A DNA stretch of 64,000 nt from 66-474 sp035281745 (GTDB taxonomy: Bacteria; Pseudomonadota; Gammaproteobacteria; Xanthomonadales; Rhodanobacteraceae). Below, in pieces: positions 17,452 to 26,308 of this stretch; the first letter of the stretch is position 1, and each line of letters begins with the position of its first letter. Both the position numbers and the translations under genes were made by a program. The notes beneath the pieces were generated by a model. That model worked only from the letters and a program-made list of their open reading frames with translations. It was not told where the DNA came from and did no database searches. The stretch spans positions 38,910 to 102,909 of the forward strand of contig DATEDI010000036.1 in the NCBI GenBank assembly GCA_035281745.1, read 5' to 3'.

Positions 17452-17482
17452 CCAGCTGAGCTACGACGGGGCCAGATTGTGG
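17452..17482 (-). repeat. partial duplicate of the tRNA-Arg 5' end plus leader
   Basis: This segment repeats 17318-17345, which is the first part of tRNA-Arg and nine bases before it, except for a 3-bp insertion in the acceptor-stem region. It sits about 130 bp upstream of the intact tRNA in tRNA orientation. It cannot fold as a tRNA. Between the copies, at 17413-17433, is a perfect 9-bp hairpin. Confidence 0.85.
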
Positions 17483-17623
17483 CACGCTTGCGTTCGCCCG
17501 CGGAAAGCCGCGGCGCGGGCTTGGCGAACGATTTTCGCATGATTGCCGCGTTCGCGCCGCATACACGTTTTGCATGCCAGCATGCGCCATCGTGGTTTCG
17601 CCGGCACGGCAAAGGAAGTCTGG

Positions 17624-18703
17624 ATGGGGCGACATATCCTGTATGGCGTCTACCACTGGGGTCTCGGACACGCGACGCGCAGCCTTGGATTGATTCGCGC
17701 ACTGCTGGACCGCGGCGATCACGTGATCGTGATGATCCAGCCGGGCCCCGGCATGCGCTTGCTGCAGTCGGAACTGGGCGACGCCTGCGAGTATTTTCCG
17801 TTCCGCGATACGCCCGCGCCTTTCAGCCGCTACCCCGCCGTGTTTTACTTGCGCATGACGGCGTCGATGCCGTGGGTGCTGGCGGGCTTCCGCCGCGAAC
17901 ATCGGATGACCGAAGCGCTGGTGGCGCAACGGCATCTCGACTGCGTGGTTTCGGACAGCCGTTTCGGGGTATGGTCGCGTGCGGTGCCGAGTTACTGCAT
18001 TCTGCATTCGATCCATCAGGTCGTGCCGTTCTTCAGCGGGTTCACGCAATGGGTCGCGGAATGGGGACAGCGCAATTTGTTGCGCGGGTTCACCCGGATA
18101 TTGATACCGGACGTTGCGGAAAACGGCGGCTTGTCGGGCTGGCTGGGCCACGATCCGGAATTCGACTGGGGCGACGGTCGACTGGTGTACATCGGGCCGT
18201 TGTCCAGCGTCCAGCCCATGGACTTGGAGCAGGATATCGACGTGTTCTTTTCCGTGTCCGGCATCGAACCGCAACGTGGCCTGCTGGAGGACCTGGTGCT
18301 GGAAGCGTTGCCGAAGCTGTCGGGCCGCATCGTGGTGACGTTGGGCAAACCGGGCGACGGCGACGGTGCGCGCGAGGTCGACGGTGCCACCGTGTATGAC
18401 TATCTCAACCGCGAGCGCCAAGCCGAAATGCTCAACCGCGCGAAGCTGGTGATGACGCGTTCGGGCTATACCACGTTGATGGAACTGGCGGCGCTGGGTC
18501 GCAAGGCGCTGTTCGTGGCGACGCCCGGACAAAGCGAGCAGGAATACCTGGCGCGCTTTCATCGCGACAAAGGGCATGTGTGGTCGGAGGAGCAAAAGCA
18601 TCTGGATTTGCCGCGCGACATCGAGCACGCACGCGCGGCGGCCGGCATTCCCCGCATGGACGCGGCGGCGTCAGTCGGGCGCTTCCTTGCCGCGATCGCC
18701 TGA
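17624..18703 (+). CDS. MurG/GT-B-like glycosyltransferase
   Basis: A 359-residue GT-B glycosyltransferase. The N-terminal MGRHILYGVYHWGLGHATRS is the acceptor-domain glycine-rich loop of the Glyco_trans_1_3 (PF13528) group. The C-terminal half has IVVTLGKPGDGDG, then MTRSGYTTLMELAALGRKAL, a nucleotide-sugar-binding segment like that of MurG and related enzymes. There is no signal peptide, so it is cytosolic or peripheral. The ATG at 17624 has a ribosome site (aaaggaagtctgg). It converges on and overlaps the last 33 bp of the UPF0104 gene. A role in glycosylating a lipid from the adjacent cluster is only an inference. Confidence 0.82.
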   Translation: MGRHILYGVYHWGLGHATRSLGLIRALLDRGDHVIVMIQPGPGMRLLQSELGDACEYFPFRDTPAPFSRYPAVFYLRMTASMPWVLAGFRREHRMTEALVAQRHLDCVVSDSRFGVWSRAVPSYCILHSIHQVVPFFSGFTQWVAEWGQRNLLRGFTRILIPDVAENGGLSGWLGHDPEFDWGDGRLVYIGPLSSVQPMDLEQDIDVFFSVSGIEPQRGLLEDLVLEALPKLSGRIVVTLGKPGDGDGAREVDGATVYDYLNRERQAEMLNRAKLVMTRSGYTTLMELAALGRKALFVATPGQSEQEYLARFHRDKGHVWSEEQKHLDLPRDIEHARAAAGIPRMDAAASVGRFLAAIA

Positions 18704-19690
18704 TTCTTCCCGGTCCTTGCGCTTGTTGGACTTGGTCGGCATTTCCCGCCAGGTGGCGCCCACGATCGGCAGGCACAGCAGCCAGATCGAACCGGTCCAC
18801 ACGATCCGGAACCCCAGCATCATCGCCAGCCCATCGGTGTAGCCGATGCCCCACGCGCGCGCGATCACCATGCCGAGCAGGTCGACCGTGCCGATCTGGC
18901 TGATCAGTCCAGCGCCGATCAGGATGACCGCCAGCGAAAACATGTAGATGGTGGTGGCATCGAGATAGCTGAGATGCTGTACGTGCATGCCACGTCCCAC
19001 CTGCCAGAACGCGGTGGCGAGCGCACCAAGGTAGATGGCCGCCAGTACCAGGCTCACCGCGATGGTGTGGGGCGTGCACAATTTGCGCAGCCCGTCCAGC
19101 AATTCGATGGCGCCTTTCGCGATCTTCTTCACCCATTCGCGATGGAAGCGGTCCGGCAACTTGCGTGCCTTGTCTTCGAACAGCAGCGCCGCCGCGACCG
19201 CCGAGGCGAACACCACCAGCAGCGCCACCGAAATCCACCGCACCTCGCTCCAGCCGGGTATCGCGATGACCGCGAGAAACAGGAACACCGTTGCGATCTC
19301 GACCAGCAACATCATCACCGTCGCGGCCGAGCTGCGGCCGACATGTACGCGCCGCGAAGCCGACAACACCCAGTTCTGGGAAAATAGCCCCAGCGGCAGC
19401 GTCACCGTGAGTTCGCCGACCGCGAAGGCAAGCCAGAACGGCCGAGGCGGAATGCACACGTCGATTCTTCGCAGCATCAAGCGCAGTTGCACGGCCTTGC
19501 ACCCGAGGTAGACCGCCGCGCTGCCAATCGAGATGCCCAGCACGCGCAGCGGCAGGTCCCGCAGGCGTGCCACCACTTTGCCGAGATCGCCGAGACTGAA
19601 CGCGAACACCAGCAGCGCCGCGGCCAACAGCACCGGCAGGATCACTTGTGGTTTCAGGACGGCGCGCGCATGCGTGAAGATCTTCAGCAT
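18671..19690 (-). CDS. UPF0104/lysylphosphatidylglycerol-synthase-TM-type membrane protein, HpnL-like
   Basis: A 339-residue protein with about eight transmembrane helices, matching the UPF0104 family (PF03706), which also forms the flippase half of MprF. Segments such as LGLFSQNWVLSASRRVHVGR, GWSEVRWIS and SQIGTVDLLGMVIARAWGIG, with a polar C-terminus, fit. HpnL proteins of hopanoid clusters belong to or near this family, and this gene ends the hopanoid operon, so HpnL-like is my best call. The start overlaps the acyltransferase stop by 7 bp. Possible roles are lipid flipping or trafficking; no catalytic residues are evident. Confidence 0.8.
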   Translation of the reverse strand: MLKIFTHARAVLKPQVILPVLLAAALLVFAFSLGDLGKVVARLRDLPLRVLGISIGSAAVYLGCKAVQLRLMLRRIDVCIPPRPFWLAFAVGELTVTLPLGLFSQNWVLSASRRVHVGRSSAATVMMLLVEIATVFLFLAVIAIPGWSEVRWISVALLVVFASAVAAALLFEDKARKLPDRFHREWVKKIAKGAIELLDGLRKLCTPHTIAVSLVLAAIYLGALATAFWQVGRGMHVQHLSYLDATTIYMFSLAVILIGAGLISQIGTVDLLGMVIARAWGIGYTDGLAMMLGFRIVWTGSIWLLCLPIVGATWREMPTKSNKRKDREESGDRGKEAPD

Positions 19691-20991
19691 GGCAACACCC
19701 GATCGACGTCGGGCAGGAGGTCGGCGAGGCTGTTGTCTAGATAGCGCACGACGGCGGCCGGGGTGCGCCAGCCGGGCTCCGTGTCTTGCGGGACGGTGTT
19801 GCGGAATCGGCCTCGGCAGGTGCATGCCACCAGCCGTTTGCGCTGGAGCCAGTGCAAGCGTTCGGACGCGAGTTGATGGATGTCGGCGCGCGCAAACAGC
19901 GGGTCCGGCGAGGCACCGCGTTCGTACAGTTTCGAGACGCCATGGTTCAGCCAGTGCCCCAGGTCGCGCGCGGTGAAAACCTGCGGGCCGTGCGACAGGA
20001 AGCGCGCGAGCAGGTAGCTCGGCGTGATCGGCACGTTGTCCAGGATCGCGCGTCGCAATGTCGCATCGAACGCGCGTCGATCGAGCGAGGTGTCGGCGCG
20101 AAACCGCTCGCCGATGCGGATCACGACACGTGACCGCCCCGGCGCGAGCGTGTCGTAGCCGATCGCCATCGGTTGTATCCACGGCGGGGCACGCGTGGCG
20201 CGGACGAGCCGGAAGAAACCCGCACGGATGCGCCCGAAATGACCGTCCGTCGAGATGGTTCCCTCCGGAGAAAAATACACGCAGCAACCGTGATCGATGC
20301 GGTTCGCAAAATGCGCGAGTTGCGCATCCACCACCGCGCGGAACGCCGGCAGCAATTTCCGGAACGCGGGAAGCGAAAGTCGCCGCAGGCCCCACCATGA
20401 TTCCAGTGGCAGATCGCGACGCGCGAGCGCCGATTGCACCGAGCAACCGCCGGCAGTGAGCGACATCTCGCGCCGGCCCCGCGCATTCAGCAGCGCGAAG
20501 CAATCATCGTCACTGCAGCCTTCCTCGCACAGTGCGAGCAGCGTTTCACCGAGCGTGAACTCGCGCACCCGCCGCATCGGTTCGGTGCGTCCCAGGGGAA
20601 AGAACCATGCCAGGGAAATGCGGCCCATCAGCGCCGACAGAGGCGCCGGCCAATCGACCGTCAGGCGTGACAGGATGCCGGGCCGGAACAGGTCCTCGCG
20701 CGTGGCATAGAACGGCGGCGTGCCTTCGAAGCGCAACCCGCGCCGCCGCGCCAGCACGATGCCGAGCATCGGGCCGTCCACGTCGCGCTGGTGGTTGGAC
20801 GCGATCAGCGAACCCGGCGCGAGTTCGAAATGCGCAGGTGCAACGATCTCGCGGTCGTAGCCCGTCCGAATCCACAGATCGAAGCCCATCTGCAGCAGCC
20901 AGTTGCCGACGGGATGAGCGCCGATCGCCGCATCGGGCAAGCGGGTCCAGGGTCCGCGCGTGGTCATGGCTGGCGCCGCACGCTGCTGCAT
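19684..20991 (-). CDS. PlsC-like acyltransferase in the hopanoid operon
   Basis: A 435-residue protein with the glycerolphosphate acyltransferase motifs. NHQRDVDGP provides the catalytic HX4D, and YFSPEGTIS is the PEGT block that binds phosphate or the acceptor. It is longer than ordinary PlsC (about 250), with an extra region of about 130 residues after the acyltransferase domain that I do not recognise. Its ATG follows the HpnB stop with no gap, using ggagccacctga as ribosome site, and its stop overlaps the UPF0104 start. The acceptor is unknown: lysophospholipid or a hopanoid derivative are both possible. Confidence 0.78.
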   Translation of the reverse strand: MQQRAAPAMTTRGPWTRLPDAAIGAHPVGNWLLQMGFDLWIRTGYDREIVAPAHFELAPGSLIASNHQRDVDGPMLGIVLARRRGLRFEGTPPFYATREDLFRPGILSRLTVDWPAPLSALMGRISLAWFFPLGRTEPMRRVREFTLGETLLALCEEGCSDDDCFALLNARGRREMSLTAGGCSVQSALARRDLPLESWWGLRRLSLPAFRKLLPAFRAVVDAQLAHFANRIDHGCCVYFSPEGTISTDGHFGRIRAGFFRLVRATRAPPWIQPMAIGYDTLAPGRSRVVIRIGERFRADTSLDRRAFDATLRRAILDNVPITPSYLLARFLSHGPQVFTARDLGHWLNHGVSKLYERGASPDPLFARADIHQLASERLHWLQRKRLVACTCRGRFRNTVPQDTEPGWRTPAAVVRYLDNSLADLLPDVDRVLPC

Positions 20992-22110
20992 TCAGGTGGC
21001 TCCGCGCTGGTAGCGCCGACCCTTCCAGAGCGAACGCGTGCCGGCCAATGCGCGCCACGCGGAATACCAGGTGGCGGCAAGAAAGAATGTCGCGGCCAAC
21101 GGCAGCAGCAGCGCCGCGAGCGGATTGCGCCGGTAGTACATCAGGGTCGGCAGATAGCATGTGAGCATCGCGAGTACGGCGACAAGTCCGATTGCCTGCA
21201 CGGTGCGCGTCGGTCCGAAGGCGAGCGCAACCACGGGAATCCAGAATGCCACGATCAGCAGCACGGAAACCGCCAGCGTCAGCAGCAGCGATTCGCGCAA
21301 CTGCACGAATGCGGTGCGCGCAATCATGTGTGCGATCTCGCCGAAGTTCGCGCGACGCTGGCTCGTTGCGCCGTGGGTCAGGCCGATCCAGCAGCGGTAA
21401 CCCTTGTGCTTCACGCGCGTGGCGAGCGTGCAATCGTCGATGATTGCATCGCGCCATGCGCCGAAGCCACCGGCATCGAGCAACGCGTTGCGATCGACAA
21501 GGACCACGCCGCCTGCCGCCGCGGCGACGCGCGAATCCTGGTTGTTGGCCAGCGCAAACGGATACAACAGTTTGAAGAAATACACGAACGCCGGCAGCAG
21601 CCAGCGCGCGGCGAGACCGCGCCAGCACGGTTCCGCGCACAGCGAAACCAGCGCGTAGCCTTCATCGGCCTTGCGCTGCAGCGCCGCGAGCAGGCCGGGC
21701 GCGAGGCGGATGTCGGCGTCCAGCAACAGCATCCGGGCCGTTCCGGCGCGTTCGAGTCCTTGTTGCAGCGCCCAAAGCTTTCCGGTCCAGCCCTGCGGTG
21801 GCGTTGTGCCCGCTATCACCGTGAGATGCGGCAACCCGCTCGCGCGTGCGATGGAAGCGGTGGCGTCGGTGGATTGGTCATCGATCACGATGACGCGTGC
21901 GGCCGGTGCCGCGATCGCCAGCGCGCGCAATGTTTCGCCGATCACCTGTGCCTCGTTGCGGGCGGGGATCAATACCGTGAAATCGGCAGGCGATACAGGT
22001 GGCTTCGAGTCGGCCTCGAGATGTTCGCGACAAAGCCAGGCCGCCCACGGCGCCAGCAACACGCCGGCCCAGCATGCCAGTGCGAGGGCGGCGAGGATCA
22101 GGATGGCCAT
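20992..22110 (-). CDS. hpnB: hopanoid-associated glycosyltransferase HpnB (GT2)
   Basis: A 372-residue family 2 glycosyltransferase anchored by an N-terminal helix and about three C-terminal membrane helices. The GT-A core shows FTVLIPARNEAQVIGETLRA, VIDDQSTDAT, LLLDADIRLAPG (the DxD-like site) and DAIIDDCTLATRVKHKG. This layout matches HpnB, found beside HpnH and shc genes in many hopanoid producers. Its substrate is not proven; it is assumed to glycosylate or otherwise modify a C35 hopanoid. It lies 20 bp downstream of hpnH. Confidence 0.88.
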   Translation of the reverse strand: MAILILAALALACWAGVLLAPWAAWLCREHLEADSKPPVSPADFTVLIPARNEAQVIGETLRALAIAAPAARVIVIDDQSTDATASIARASGLPHLTVIAGTTPPQGWTGKLWALQQGLERAGTARMLLLDADIRLAPGLLAALQRKADEGYALVSLCAEPCWRGLAARWLLPAFVYFFKLLYPFALANNQDSRVAAAAGGVVLVDRNALLDAGGFGAWRDAIIDDCTLATRVKHKGYRCWIGLTHGATSQRRANFGEIAHMIARTAFVQLRESLLLTLAVSVLLIVAFWIPVVALAFGPTRTVQAIGLVAVLAMLTCYLPTLMYYRRNPLAALLLPLAATFFLAATWYSAWRALAGTRSLWKGRRYQRGAT

Positions 22111-22130
22111 GGCCGCCGGTTACACGATCG

Positions 22131-23261
22131 TCAGTGCTGGATGCCGCCGAAGTGCGCGATGGGAACGTTGCTGTGCGGTTGGCGCTGATTCGGTTCGGGC
22201 GTGTCGTACAGAATCGGCGGATCGGCGGCGAATGCGCCGGTGAGTCTGGGTCCGCGCAGGCTGACCCACAGCGCCTTCAGCGGGTGGGCGATCGCATCGG
22301 TGGCGGCGGTGCCTTCGAAGCCGCAGTGGGCCATGCAGTTGGCGCACTTGGGATTGCGGCCGACGCCATAGTTGTCCCAGCGGGTGTTGTCGAGCAGGGC
22401 CTGCCAGGTTGGTTCGTAACCTTCGTCCACCAGCAGGTAGCAAGGCTTCTGCCAGCCGAACACGTTGCGACACGGCATGGACCAGGCGGTGCACTGGTAG
22501 CCCTGGTTGCCGCACACGAAATCGAGGAACAGGCTGGATTGTGAAAGTGCCCACTTGCTGCGTTGTCGCTTCCTGCGCGTGAAGATCTTGCGCATCAATT
22601 CCTTGGACTGGCGGCGCCCCATGAACACGTCCTGGCGCGGCGCGTGTTCGTAGGCGAAGCCCGGCGAGAACGTGATGCCATCCACCTTCAGGTCGCGCGT
22701 CGCGAAGTCGAAGAATTCGGCGACTTCATCGGGTTTGGCAGTGGTGAACAAGGTGGTGTTGATGTTCACCCGGAATCCCCGGCGCTTGGCCTCGCGGATC
22801 GCCGAGGTTGCGATGTCGAACACGCCTTCGCGCCCGACGCTTTCATCGTGTCGTTCGCGCATGCCGTCCAGGTGCACCGAGAAGGTCAGCTGGTCGGAGG
22901 GTGTGAACAGATCAAGCTTTTTCTCCAGCAGGATCGCATTGGTGCACAGATACACGTACTTGCCGCGGGCGATGAAGCCGTCGACGATGGCCTTGACGTC
23001 CTTGTGGATCAGCGGCTCGCCGCCAGCCAGCGACACCATCGGCGCGCCGCAGTCGTCGACCGCAGCCAGACATTCCTCGACCGAAAGCCGTTGCTTGAGC
23101 ACATGCGACTCGTAATCGATCTTGCCGCAGCCGGGGCAGGCGAGGTTGCACTGGAACAGCGGCTCCAGCATCAGCGTCAGCGGATAACGTTGCACCCCGC
23201 GCAGGCGGCGTCCGATGATGTAGCTGGCGACCTTCAACTGTTGGCGGACGGGAATCGACAT
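22131..23261 (-). CDS. hpnH: adenosylhopane synthase, radical SAM HpnH
   Basis: A 376-residue radical SAM enzyme that joins the 5'-deoxyadenosyl group to diploptene, giving adenosylhopane, the first C35 hopanoid. The N-terminal MSIPVRQQLKVASYIIGRRL and EPLFQCNLACPGCGKIDY (Cys38, Cys42, Cys45 for the 4Fe-4S cluster) and SLAGGEPLIHKDV are hallmarks. The C-terminal NPKCANCMAHCGFEGTA supplies more conserved cysteines. The ATG at 23261 has the ribosome site caggagatccga. The 162-bp gap upstream of it, after idi, probably carries an extra promoter; no clear motif was identified there. Confidence 0.95.
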   Translation of the reverse strand: MSIPVRQQLKVASYIIGRRLRGVQRYPLTLMLEPLFQCNLACPGCGKIDYESHVLKQRLSVEECLAAVDDCGAPMVSLAGGEPLIHKDVKAIVDGFIARGKYVYLCTNAILLEKKLDLFTPSDQLTFSVHLDGMRERHDESVGREGVFDIATSAIREAKRRGFRVNINTTLFTTAKPDEVAEFFDFATRDLKVDGITFSPGFAYEHAPRQDVFMGRRQSKELMRKIFTRRKRQRSKWALSQSSLFLDFVCGNQGYQCTAWSMPCRNVFGWQKPCYLLVDEGYEPTWQALLDNTRWDNYGVGRNPKCANCMAHCGFEGTAATDAIAHPLKALWVSLRGPRLTGAFAADPPILYDTPEPNQRQPHSNVPIAHFGGIQH

Positions 23262-23423
23262 TCGGATCTCCTGTGGCGCTTGCCGGCCGCGCAATGCGCA
23301 GCCCTCAGCCTGTCCCGCATGGTGAACCGTTGCGTGTCAAAGTAGTGTTTAGGTGCCGACGGTGCAATTCACCACAGTTTCAGGACGATGTGTCAGGACT
23401 GCGCCGGCTAGCGTTGTCGGAAA

Positions 23424-24038
23424 TCAGGCTTCGCATTGCCAGCGAGGCAGTTCGCTGTTGCCCGGCAAGCGACTGGCAAATTCGCCGCGCAGGCGTTGCC
23501 ATTCCATTTTCAGCCACGGCGTGAAGTGTTCGGGTGATTCCGCGATTTCGTGGTCGAGCGCCTCGGGCGCGACATAGCGCCATGCGGCGATCTCGGTATC
23601 GTTGACATGCACGGGCGCGTCGGATACGCCGACGTACACCCAGCACAGTTCGGTTTCCGAACCGGCGTCGCCGTACTCGGCGTGGTACTGGAACTTGTAG
23701 ACGAATTCGAGCGGGCAGGTGAAGCCCAGCTCTTCGTGCAGCCGTCGTTGCGTCGCGGTTTCCATGTCCTCGCCACCGCGCGGGTGGCTGCAGCAACTGT
23801 TGGCCCAGTAGCCGGGCCACAGCGGTTTCGATGCGGCGCGTTGTTGCAGCAGAAGTTCACCGGCCGGATTGAACACGAACAGCGAGAAGGCGCGATGCAG
23901 GATGCCGCGGCCGGCGTGCGCGTCGGCCTTGCTGGCGTGGCCGATCTCGCGATCGACCTGGTCCACCAGGATCAGTCGCTCGGAATCGAACGAGACGACA
24001 CGCTTATCGACGGCAGGGTTGTCTTCGTGCTCAGCCAA
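23424..24038 (-). CDS. idi: isopentenyl-diphosphate delta-isomerase, type 1
   Basis: A 204-residue Nudix-like type 1 IDI interconverting IPP and DMAPP. The SKADAHAGRGILHRAFSLFV block, WANSCCSHPRGGED (with the catalytic Cys) and SETELCWVY (with the metal and catalytic Glu) are all present. There is no ATG near the start of homology. A TTG at 24038, preceded by GGAG seven bases upstream, opens the frame and overlaps the last 8 bp of the HMGR-mevalonate kinase gene, implying translational coupling. Mevalonate pathways need an isomerase, so its position is logical. The type 2 enzyme (fni) is not seen. Confidence 0.93.
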   Translation of the reverse strand: MAEHEDNPAVDKRVVSFDSERLILVDQVDREIGHASKADAHAGRGILHRAFSLFVFNPAGELLLQQRAASKPLWPGYWANSCCSHPRGGEDMETATQRRLHEELGFTCPLEFVYKFQYHAEYGDAGSETELCWVYVGVSDAPVHVNDTEIAAWRYVAPEALDHEIAESPEHFTPWLKMEWQRLRGEFASRLPGNSELPRWQCEA

Positions 24039-26289
24039 TGCTGGTCTCCATCGCCTGATAACCGGCTTGCTGCAGCGCGCGCGCGACGCGGCCCGGATCG
24101 TCGGGGCACAACGCAATCATCGCGCCGCCGCCGCCGCCGCCAGTGAGCTTCGCGCCGACGGCGCCATTGGCGCGCGCGACCTGGATCATTTCTTCCAGTT
24201 CCCAGCTCGACACCTGCAGCGCGTTCAACTGGCCCTGGCAGATGTTCATCAGTTCGCCGAATTGTTGCAAGTCCCAGGCTTGCAACGCCTTGATGCCCTG
24301 CATCGCCAGCGCATCGATTTCATCGAAGATGCGTTCGTACAGCTGCTTGTTGCGTTGCCACGCTTCGCGCACGCGGCCCACCGTGCGCGCAGTCAAACTT
24401 TCCACGCCCGACAGGCCGATCACCATCGGCAGCGGCTTGGCGAACTGCAGCGGTTCGACGACCGGCGGCTCGCCGCGCTGGAACAGCAGCGGCTGGCCAT
24501 AGGTTGCGACGGTGTTGTCGATGCCTGAAGGCGTGCCGTGCGCGACGCGCTCGCATTCGTAGGAAAGTGCGCACACCTGCTGGTCGCTCAGGCCCAGCGC
24601 GCAATGGCGGTCGAGCGCGCGGATCACTGCCACCGCGAGCGCGGCCGAGCCGCCCAATCCATTGGCGCGCGGCAGGTTGGGGTAGACCTGGATGCGCAGC
24701 GGGCGGTCGGTAAGTTCGAGCCGTTGCAGGATCAGTTCCAGCGATTGCAGGAACGAACCGGGGTGCTTGGTGCCGGGATGCAAGCGTTGTTCGACACCCC
24801 AGCGCGGGATGATGAGTTGCGTGCCGTCGTCCGATTCCTCGGCGCGTGCGCGGATCGCCATCGGCACCGGCACGGCGATCGCGTGGCGGCCATACACCAC
24901 CGCGTGTTCGCCCAGGAGGATCGCCTTGCCGTAGCCGGTCGCGTATTCGGATTCCTCCACCGGCTCGAAACCGTGCGCGACGGTTTTGGCTTCCGGCTGC
25001 GCCTGGTTCTTGACCTCGGCGATGATCTCGCGGGCCTTCCATACCTTGATCTCGCCGGAATCGAGCAGGCGTTCGACCACGGTTTCGAAAATCTCCGGCG
25101 TCGCGCCCGCGCTCACCGCGACCGAACGGGCATGCAAGGTCATGTGGCCCTGCTGGATGCCGTCGGTGACGAGCGCACGCAGCGCGGAGAAGTTCTGCGC
25201 CAGGCCAACCGCGCCCATGATTTCCGCCAGCTCGCGCGCCGTCGCGACATTGGCGAGACGCAGATTCAGCGCGACGGTGGCGTTCGATTGCAGGTTGCCG
25301 CCGACGATGCCGACCTTCATCGGCATCTCGATGGTGCCGACCAAATTGCCCTGGTCGTCCTTGTACCAGCGCGTCAGCGACGTGTAATGCTCGCCGCGCG
25401 CGGCGTAGGCATGCGCGGCGGCTTCCAGCGCGCGCCAGTCGTTGCCGGTCGCGAGTGCGGCGGCGTCGACGCCATTCATGATGCCCTTGTTGTGCGTCGC
25501 CGCGCGATATGGATCGCACACCGCGAGGTCGTTGGCGAGGATGATGCCGTCGCGTACCTGCTCGCCGTCGTAACCCTTGCCGGCCAGAAGTTCGGTTGGA
25601 ATGACCGCTTTCGCCCACACCAGTGCGCGGTCCGTGAGATTGGAAAGAATGCGCAGGAATACCTTGCCGCCGGTGATGCCTTCCACCAGCGGCGCCACGC
25701 CCTCACACATGGTGTTGACCATGTTGGCGCCCATCGCGTCGCAGGTGTTCACCAGCAAATGCAGCACCACCATGTCGCGGCGACCGTCGGCGGCGGGATG
25801 GATGCGCACCTCGATATCCTTGGCGCCGCCGCCGCGGGCGACCATCTTCGGATGCAGACTGTTGGCGAGGTTCAGGATTTCCTGCTTGCGCTGCAGCAGC
25901 GCGGCCTGTGCGGTGGCCGAGTTGTCGATGTCGACGATCTGCACCTGGCCGATCAGGATCGGCTCGGTGCTGCGGGTGGTGAAGCCGCCGGCAGCACGCA
26001 CCAACTTTGCGGCGGATGACAGCGCCGCGACGATCGAGGGTTCCTCGACCACCAGCGGTACCACGTGATCCTTGCCATTGACCAGGAAGTTGAGGCCGAG
26101 TCCGAGCGGCAGGCCCATCACGCCGATCACGTTCTCGATCATCTTGTCGGCGCGCGCGACGGTGAGCGTATGCGCGCCGGTCGACAGAACCTGAAAATCC
26201 TCGCGCGACAGCAGGCCGCGCTCGCGCACCAGGTTCACGCGTTCCGGCACCGACAACTTGTAGAAACCCGGCAACCTCGATTGGTCCAT
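24031..26289 (-). CDS. bifunctional HMG-CoA reductase (class II) - mevalonate kinase fusion
   Basis: A 752-residue polypeptide with two complete enzymes. Residues about 1-425 are a class II HMG-CoA reductase: Glu83 in EEPSIVAA, Lys268 in THNKGIMNG, Asp284 in ATGNDWR and His382 in GHMTLHAR match the catalytic set of the Pseudomonas mevalonii enzyme almost number for number. After a roughly 20-residue linker, residues about 445-752 are a GHMP mevalonate kinase: GKAILLGEHAVVYG, RANGLGGSAALAV, Asp591 in TPSGIDNTV and the C-terminal LTGGGGGGAMI. No stop or frameshift separates them. The ATG at 26289 has an AAGGA ribosome site. It would convert HMG-CoA to mevalonate to 5-phosphomevalonate in one protein. 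Confidence 0.95.
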   Translation of the reverse strand: MDQSRLPGFYKLSVPERVNLVRERGLLSREDFQVLSTGAHTLTVARADKMIENVIGVMGLPLGLGLNFLVNGKDHVVPLVVEEPSIVAALSSAAKLVRAAGGFTTRSTEPILIGQVQIVDIDNSATAQAALLQRKQEILNLANSLHPKMVARGGGAKDIEVRIHPAADGRRDMVVLHLLVNTCDAMGANMVNTMCEGVAPLVEGITGGKVFLRILSNLTDRALVWAKAVIPTELLAGKGYDGEQVRDGIILANDLAVCDPYRAATHNKGIMNGVDAAALATGNDWRALEAAAHAYAARGEHYTSLTRWYKDDQGNLVGTIEMPMKVGIVGGNLQSNATVALNLRLANVATARELAEIMGAVGLAQNFSALRALVTDGIQQGHMTLHARSVAVSAGATPEIFETVVERLLDSGEIKVWKAREIIAEVKNQAQPEAKTVAHGFEPVEESEYATGYGKAILLGEHAVVYGRHAIAVPVPMAIRARAEESDDGTQLIIPRWGVEQRLHPGTKHPGSFLQSLELILQRLELTDRPLRIQVYPNLPRANGLGGSAALAVAVIRALDRHCALGLSDQQVCALSYECERVAHGTPSGIDNTVATYGQPLLFQRGEPPVVEPLQFAKPLPMVIGLSGVESLTARTVGRVREAWQRNKQLYERIFDEIDALAMQGIKALQAWDLQQFGELMNICQGQLNALQVSSWELEEMIQVARANGAVGAKLTGGGGGGAMIALCPDDPGRVARALQQAGYQAMETSIG

Positions 26290-26308
26290 CTTGATTCCTT
26301 GCAAAGCC

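Noticed and set aside
17260..17482. Integration site of a mobile island at tRNA-Arg
   Set aside because: No integrase, phage gene or matching 3'-end repeat was found; only a 5' fragment is duplicated, so I report it as a remnant and not an att site.
24538..26019. Long plus-strand frame opposite the HMGR-kinase fusion
   Set aside because: The translation is His/Arg/Gln-rich with no homology, while the minus strand carries all catalytic motifs.
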